From: Podochytrium sp. JEL0797
Lineage: Eukaryota; Chytridiomycota; Chytridiomycetes; Chytridiales; Chytriomycetaceae
Assembly: GCA_027596195.1 (NCBI GenBank)
Contig: JADGJG010000771.1
Location: forward strand, 1 to 12,703
DNA length: 12,703 bases
Reading direction: 5' to 3'
Part shown: positions 8,027-12,703 of the stretch, one piece after another
Layout: the number at the start of each line of letters is the position of its first letter
How positions within the stretch are numbered: the first letter of the stretch is position 1
Made by a program: the position numbers and the translations under genes
The notes under the pieces: generated by a model
Told to the model about the DNA's origin: nothing
The model's input: only the letters and a program-made list of their open reading frames with translations
Database searches by the model: none

Positions 8027-10652
8027 ATGAGAATCGCCATCGAGGGCTGCGCCCACGGCAAGTCCTTCTGTGCCCCCACTTCCTGTCCTTCTCTCGCTGC
8101 CCCTTCAAAGCTGACTCTTCACAGGCGAGCTTGACAAGATCTACTCGTCCATCAAACAAGTCGAGGACAAGGAGCACTACAAGGTCGATCTGCTGATTAT
8201 TTGCGGCGACTTCCAGGTCCGTGCATGAATCTCCCTCGCCTTCTCTTCTCACCGCTTTCGTTATACCAGTCCCTGCGGAACCACGGAGACCTCGAGCAGA
8301 TGGCTGTCCCGGACAAATTCAAAACCTTGGGCGGCTTCCACGACTACTATTCCGGAAAGAAGGTTGCCCCGATCCTGACCATCTTTGTCGGCGGCAACCA
8401 CGAGGGCAGCAATTACCTGTGGGAACTGTACCACGGCGGCTGGGTGTGTCCCAACATTTACTTTCTCGGGTTTGCCGGCGTGATCAACGTGGGCGGTCTG
8501 CGCATCGGGGGCATGACGGGCATCTTTGATGCGAAGCATTATCGGAATGGTGAGCCTTCCGTTTTGCCTTGGCTGTTTGTTGGGGGGTTCCGTAGTCGCG
8601 GGACCGTGGGGCTTGAGTTTGGTGTCCAGACGCGCAGTTTTCAGAACGGAGCAAAAATCGCAAACTCGTCCAGCCCAAATCATTTCGGATTCAGCAAGGA
8701 GCGACTCAACACTCCCTTATGTGTGGGCCTCTTGGCGCCGAAATCCGCGTACGAAAAATCGCGAATGCGTCACTGACCAAACTTTCATTGCAGGATTCTT
8801 TGAAGTTGTCCCCTATAACCGCGACAACTGCCGCTCCATTTACCACGTGCGCGCCTACACCGAATTCCGCCTCTCCCAAATCGCTCAACCCCTCGACATT
8901 TTCGTCTCGCACGACTGGCCCCGCGGCATCTACCATTTCGGCAACAAAGGGCTCCTTCTGCGACAAAAGAGCTTCTTTGAGCACGAGGTCAACACCAACA
9001 CGTTGGGGAGCGAAGTGAATGAACGTTTGTTACATTTGTTGAAGCCAGAGTATTGGTTCGCGGCGCATTTGCATGTGAAGTTTGCGGCGTTGGTGCCGCA
9101 TGCGGTGAAGCCGGAGCATGCGGCTGTGGAGGAAGTCAAGAATCCGGACGCGATTGAAATTGAGGAGAGTGATGAGGAGGAGGGTGGGGACAAGAAAGCG
9201 GAGTCGGACGCGGACAAGGCTGTGGAGGAGGATGTGGAGGCGGCCAAGGCAACTACGGATGCTGCGCCAGCGGAAGGTAAAATACAATCCCTCTTTTTCT
9301 GGCTTGTTGTTCTGTGCTAAGTATTCTTTTCCGTCTCTAGAATCGGCCATGACCGTGGACTCAGCCCCAGTCGTTGAGGCCGCATCCGTTGTCAAACAGC
9401 CGCGATACACCAAATTCCTTGCCCTCGACAAATGCACCCCGCGTCGTGACTTTTTGCAGGTTTCGTAAATTATTTTTTCTTGTGTGTGTGGATGCGGTTG
9501 TTGACCATTCATGAAAAAAACCCGCAGATTCTCAATCTTCCCCCAAAAAGCACCTCCACCACCACCGCCGCACTTTCTGAAAAGAAGGATGCCGTCGTCG
9601 AGACGGTCGAATCGGTGGCCCCCGCCACCGACGCGACTCCCGAGGCGTCGACTGACACCGCCGCCACCACTGCGGCCGAATCCAAAGTCCCTACCCCACG
9701 CGCGCCCCCACTCGACATGTACTACGATGAAGAATGGCTCGCGATTGTGCGCGCGACGGACAAGTACCTCAGTTTCGAGCGGACCCCGCAGGTTGTGTTG
9801 CCCGTGTATGAGGATGCGCAAGTGTACGTTGTTTCTTTTTCTGTCTGGACCCCAGAGACGATGAATACCACTTATTGATTCTGGTGGTTAATTTTTTTAG
9901 GGAGGTCAAGAAGGAACTTGAATGGATCCAGGAGAACGTGAGCTCCAAGGAAAACGGGTTGTTGATCCCGACCAACTTTGTCATGACGGCGCCGCCGCAC
10001 AAGAGCACGGACGGACATAGAAACTGGTTGGAACTTGGTATGCATGCCCACCCACATTTTTTTTTTCACAAACCGGCGTAAACTAATAAGCGACGTGATG
10101 TTTGCAGGTCAGCCGCTCCAGAACCCGCAAACGGTTGAATTCTGCAAACTTATTGGACTCAAGGTTACCCCTTTTTTTCCTCTGTCGCTTTCTATCACCA
10201 TCTCATCCTCACCCTTCGCGATACAGAACAAAATCAACGCAGCCTACGAAATCACCACATACGTAGCCCCGCCCCCCTCCGCGACCCCCGCCGCCACTCC
10301 CGCCACCACACGGCCCGCCACCACCACCACCGCCCCTCCTACCACCACCCCCGCCGCCGCAAAACCCGCCGCAGCCGCCCCACCCCGCGGCCTCAGCAGC
10401 CTCCCCCCACGTCCCAGCATGAACCTCCCCGCGCCCAAACACGCGGACACCGCGGAGTCTGAACCCGTGGAAGATATGGGCGAAGTCGGGCTCGACACTT
10501 CCGGGGTCGATGCGCATGTTGCGGCGGCTGTAGATGAGATGTTGGAGACGGCTGCGGAGGAGTTTGAGGGGGAACTTGAGTTGTTGAGGGAGGAGGAGGA
10601 AGGGGAGGAAGGGGAGGAGCCTGTGATGAAGAAGAGAAAGAGTGTGGAGTGA
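8027..10652 (+). CDS. DBR1: Lariat debranching enzyme Dbr1 (nine exons)
   Basis: Exons: 8027-8057, 8125-8216, 8270-8549, 8794-9276, 9341-9459, 9528-9823, 9901-10037, 10108-10163, 10227-10652; about 639 aa. Dbr1 cuts the 2'-5' branch of excised intron lariats in the nucleus. The metallophosphoesterase motifs are complete: GCAHGELD (Cys8, His10), CGDFQ (Asp39), GGNHE (Asn84, His85), SHDWP (His174), AHLHVKF (His226, His228), then the family marker [15 protein letters not shown] and the C-terminal domain ([30 protein letters not shown]). An acidic Glu/Asp-Ala insert (~240-315) and a Pro/Thr/Ala-rich then acidic tail are lineage-specific low-complexity additions; a basic KKRK near the end could be a nuclear localisation signal. 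The first intron is GC-AG; the third is unusually long (244 nt). Splice phases were all consistent, including 9823|gtacgt. Confidence 0.92.
8058..8124 (+). other. GC-AG intron 1 of DBR1
   Basis: The conserved HGELD motif is rebuilt only by joining CACG|GCAAGTCC to TTCACAG|GCGAGCTTG; the nearby GT (CAA|GTCC) breaks the frame. A CTGAC branch point lies just before the acceptor. The intron splits the Gly11 codon G|GC. Confidence 0.85.
8550..8793 (+). other. Long (244-nt) intron 3 of DBR1
   Basis: This is three to four times longer than most introns here. It starts GTGAGC and ends with CACTGACC then CATTGCAG. If retained, the exon 3 frame reads on to TGA at 8774-8776, giving a protein cut off before His174 and the AHLH motif. 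I could not find convincing C/D or H/ACA snoRNA boxes inside it. Confidence 0.6.
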
Positions 10653-10663
10653 ATCAAAAAAAC

Positions 10664-10669
10664 AATAAA
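10664..10669 (+). terminator. AATAAA poly(A) signal of DBR1
   Basis: AATAAA sits 11 nt after the DBR1 TGA in an A-rich stretch. Confidence 0.55.
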
Positions 10670-10906
10670 AAAAATAAGTCAAATGGATCAATGAGTTTTA
10701 AATTAACAAAAAAGGGTGGTGTAATGGTATGGGCGGAAAAATATTTTGTCCCTCGGCTACGCGTCGCCAGCTCAAGATAGGAAACTACCCCGTCCAAGAC
10801 GCGCGACATATCTCGGCATGGAGTTCACCAGTGCCGGCGTCGGAGGTTCAACGGAGATGGTAATTGCCCACCTCGCTTGGAGTTTGCGGGGAACAGGGCA
10901 CTTCGA

Positions 10907-10935
10907 GCCGTGTTTTAGCGTCGGGAAAACACGGC
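10907..10935. repeat. Perfect 10-bp inverted repeat
   Basis: GCCGTGTTTT (10907-10916) pairs with AAAACACGGC (10926-10935) around a 9-nt loop. It is followed two bases later by another inverted repeat, ATCTCGCC (10937-10944) with GGCGAGAT (10996-11003). Confidence 0.7.
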
Positions 10936-11159
10936 CATCTCGCCTTTTGCATGTGGTGGGATTTGTGATGCCGGCTGATTTGTTCATGTGAGAGAGGCGA
11001 GATTCAAATCCAGTCTACACGTAACCCGTTTATTTAAGCAAACTTCAAAACAAGGATTTTTTTTCCAGAGTCGAGAGTCTGAGATGAAAGCAAAACAGAG
11101 TCAAAAACGCGTCGCGTGTCAGAACCGGGGGGGAAACGAACAACGTCTGAGTTGGTTTT

Positions 11160-11181
11160 CCAGAGTCACTCGGGACTCTGG
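11160..11181. repeat. Perfect 8-bp inverted repeat with a repeated arm
   Basis: CCAGAGTC (11160-11167) pairs with GACTCTGG (11174-11181), loop 6 nt. The left arm with its lead-in, TTTTCCAGAGTC, also occurs at 11061-11072. Confidence 0.6.
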
Positions 11182-11526
11182 TACTCACAGCGGGCACTAC
11201 GTGAAGTTTCAGACTCGTCCGCCACTCACCTTCGTTTGCCCTCCAATTCGCGGCCATCCTCGTTTTTCGAATTTCGTTTGACAATCTCGTTCGGGAGTCG
11301 GATCTCGTTCAAACCATAAAGAGTAATGAGATTAGATGGACAGGAAGCGATAGAGTGAGGGAGGGAGTAGTTCGGGGCTGTGCGAAAAGAGGTTTCGATA
11401 AAACAGGCTGCAACCGGCACAGAATCCTCAGACACAGACCGCAGCAGAAGAGTTTGACCGAAGGCACGAAGCCAGCAGCAGCCAAAATCCACGTGCAGCC
11501 AGGAGCGATTCCTGCCATCACGTATA

Positions 11527-11556
11527 TGACTCCATGACCGCGTGAATTTGGAGTCA
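11527..11556. repeat. Perfect 8-bp inverted repeat TGACTCCA/TGGAGTCA
   Basis: Arms at 11527-11534 and 11549-11556 with a 14-nt spacer. Each arm holds TGACTC, the core of bZIP (Gcn4/AP-1-like) sites, so it could be a paired binding site or a hairpin. Confidence 0.5.
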
Positions 11557-11795
11557 CGCTATAGCAAGGAGGTGCAGAAGCCTCTCGTGGTTTAGACGGC
11601 GCGTCCTCCACTCAAACGAGGTGACTGTGGCTGCGGTTGTCCAAAGTGTTCATCGCAATTTCGTCCATTTTTGACTGGGTTTTGACAAATCAAGGCCTTG
11701 GCCTCCCCGCCTTACTTAGCCCTTTTTGGGTCGGAGAGCCATCATAACAAAGAAATAGGATTCCGTAGTGTTCACCTTCGGTTTTTCCTCCTCTT

Positions 11796-11816
11796 TTAAA
11801 AGGTTTCACCTTTTAA
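11796..11816. repeat. Perfect 8-bp inverted repeat TTAAAAGG/CCTTTTAA
   Basis: Arms at 11796-11803 and 11809-11816 with a 5-nt loop (TTTCA). It would form a tight hairpin. Confidence 0.55.
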
Positions 11817-12555
11817 TGGTTTTTGATTTTTGTCTTAGAATCCAATCAACGTGGTCCAAGAGCTCAAACTCAACTCGATTGACAAATCCTTTCGGATAGC
11901 AGTGCCAATTAGTGTATCTCTCTCCGTCCATGCAGCCGGGAAACGCCGCGTTCAGATTGACGACAGTTTGCTTGCGGAGCGACAGAGTCGGGAATGAATC
12001 TGGCAATGAAGAGCCAGACGGAGCTCAGAGCTTTTTGTCGAGTTTGTGGAAAGGCACGATCTATTTCAAGCTGGTCACGCAATGCCTTGAGGAGCATGTG
12101 TTGGGGGGCACCTCGTTGGAGGAGCTGCGCCACCCAAAGGCGAGAGCTGAATCCGTGGACGGAGGGTTGTCCATTCTAAAGAGTTGCTGACACACTTGAG
12201 AGGCAGAAATCAGGGCATCCTGTCCACATTCTGGCTGTTTTCGACAGAGGTCAAAACAAATCGTGTTTTATTTCCTTCCCCCTTTCCTTCAATTTTATAA
12301 ATAAAAATTTGCGTCCGGCTTCAACAGGATCACAATCCACACGAACTCTTTCGCTGTCGATTTTTGCAATGATCAAACGCGACTAAGCCCAATCACATTC
12401 TCCTCTCCCTATCCATCTGGTTTTTCAACCCCATTTTTTTTTTTGTTGAGAGGGTAGACTTGTCAAGAGAAGAATGATTCTTTCCCTTGCCACTGGCTCC
12501 GTATTTATACGTTTTCACAGTCGCTATGGCGTCTTCGATTTACAATTGGAAGTCC

Positions 12556-12581
12556 CATTGATCCATTGAGTTTGATCAATG
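12556..12581. repeat. Perfect 8-bp inverted repeat CATTGATC/GATCAATG
   Basis: Arms at 12556-12563 and 12574-12581 with a 10-nt loop that itself begins CATTGA, repeating part of the arm. Confidence 0.5.
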
Positions 12582-12703
12582 AAATTTCCCAAAAACGATA
12601 CCACAAAGTATTCGTGGAACAGCGTGAATGCTCTGACTGTCTCAGCAGCCTTACCATCTCACGGTCCAAAAACTCAACCCCTGCATGGGGAGGCATCCCT
12701 CCA

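Larger units (their letters stand above)
10670..12703. other. 2-kb region without a convincing gene
   Basis: Many 60-100 codon frames are open on both strands, about what chance gives at this base composition, and most lack an ATG start. I see no domain, no tRNA (no paired boxes A and B) and no splice structure. The stretch is notable for its inverted repeats (separate entries) and for an AT-rich patch near 12285-12310. Confidence 0.5.

Noticed and set aside
8550..8793. Intronic snoRNA in DBR1 intron 3
   Set aside because: CTGA boxes are present but no RTGATGA box C pairs with them, and no clear H/ACA hinge and ACA end were found.
8526..9320. 264-codon + strand frame that runs through DBR1 intron 3 into exon 4
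   Set aside because: The intron part has no family similarity, and exon 3 to exon 4 splicing rebuilds the conserved [10 protein letters not shown] in frame.
10746..10991. 81-codon + strand frame and its 71-codon minus-strand counterpart as real proteins
   Set aside because: Neither begins at a convincing ATG with a leader like the other genes, and both strands being open suggests composition rather than coding. The DNA block itself is kept as a finding.
10713..11012. tRNA-like pieces: GGTGGTGTAATGGTATGG (box A-like) and GATTCAAATCC (box B-like)
   Set aside because: They are about 280 bp apart and neither can form a cloverleaf; the T-arm stem around the second does not pair.

Overview
The window looks like nuclear DNA of a gene-dense eukaryote, most likely an early-diverging (chytrid-like) fungus. 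Genes carry many short introns (mostly 47-89 nt, with CTAAC/CTGAC branch points), A-rich leaders sit directly before ATG, and AATAAA follows several stop codons. The protein set also fits: a Ugo1-type modified mitochondrial carrier, a fungal-type Rpf2, a Tgl/SDP1-type triacylglycerol lipase, and a cobalamin chaperone (MMACHC) that higher fungi usually lack. The taxon is inferred from gene content and gene structure only.

Layout: (1) 1-459, the 3' end of an unrecognised + strand gene, entered from an intron with long G and C homopolymers. (2) 550-2110 (-), a four-exon Ugo1/SLC25A46-like outer-membrane carrier. (3) 2111-3026, no confident gene, but it holds a ~115-bp diverged copy of the 3' end of the next gene. 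(4) 3027-3761 (-), an intronless MMACHC-like gene. (5) 3792-5093 (+), six-exon RPF2. (6) 5402-7990 (-), an eleven-exon patatin-type TAG lipase with a 17-nt microexon. (7) 8027-10652 (+), nine-exon DBR1, the lariat debranching enzyme. (8) 10670-12703, about 2 kb without a convincing gene but with several perfect inverted repeats.

The genes do not form one pathway. They form two head-to-head pairs (MMACHC/RPF2 and lipase/DBR1) whose start codons lie only 30 and 36 bp apart across a T-rich tract. Convergent 3' ends are also close (90 and 308 bp). Transcripts of neighbours must share promoters and probably overlap.

The most unusual signals are: an abrupt change of synonymous codon usage inside genes, seen best as Leu codons going from CTC to TTG partway through MMACHC, RPF2 exon 5, DBR1 exon 4 and the last Ugo1 exon; two GC-AG introns with the same G|GCAAGT donor, one of them inside the debranching enzyme gene; a 17-nt microexon needed to complete the lipase core; and a 270-bp hairpin-rich segment downstream of DBR1. 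I found no clear new defence or mobile system. All exon boundaries were set by eye from splice signals, reading phase and remembered family conservation.
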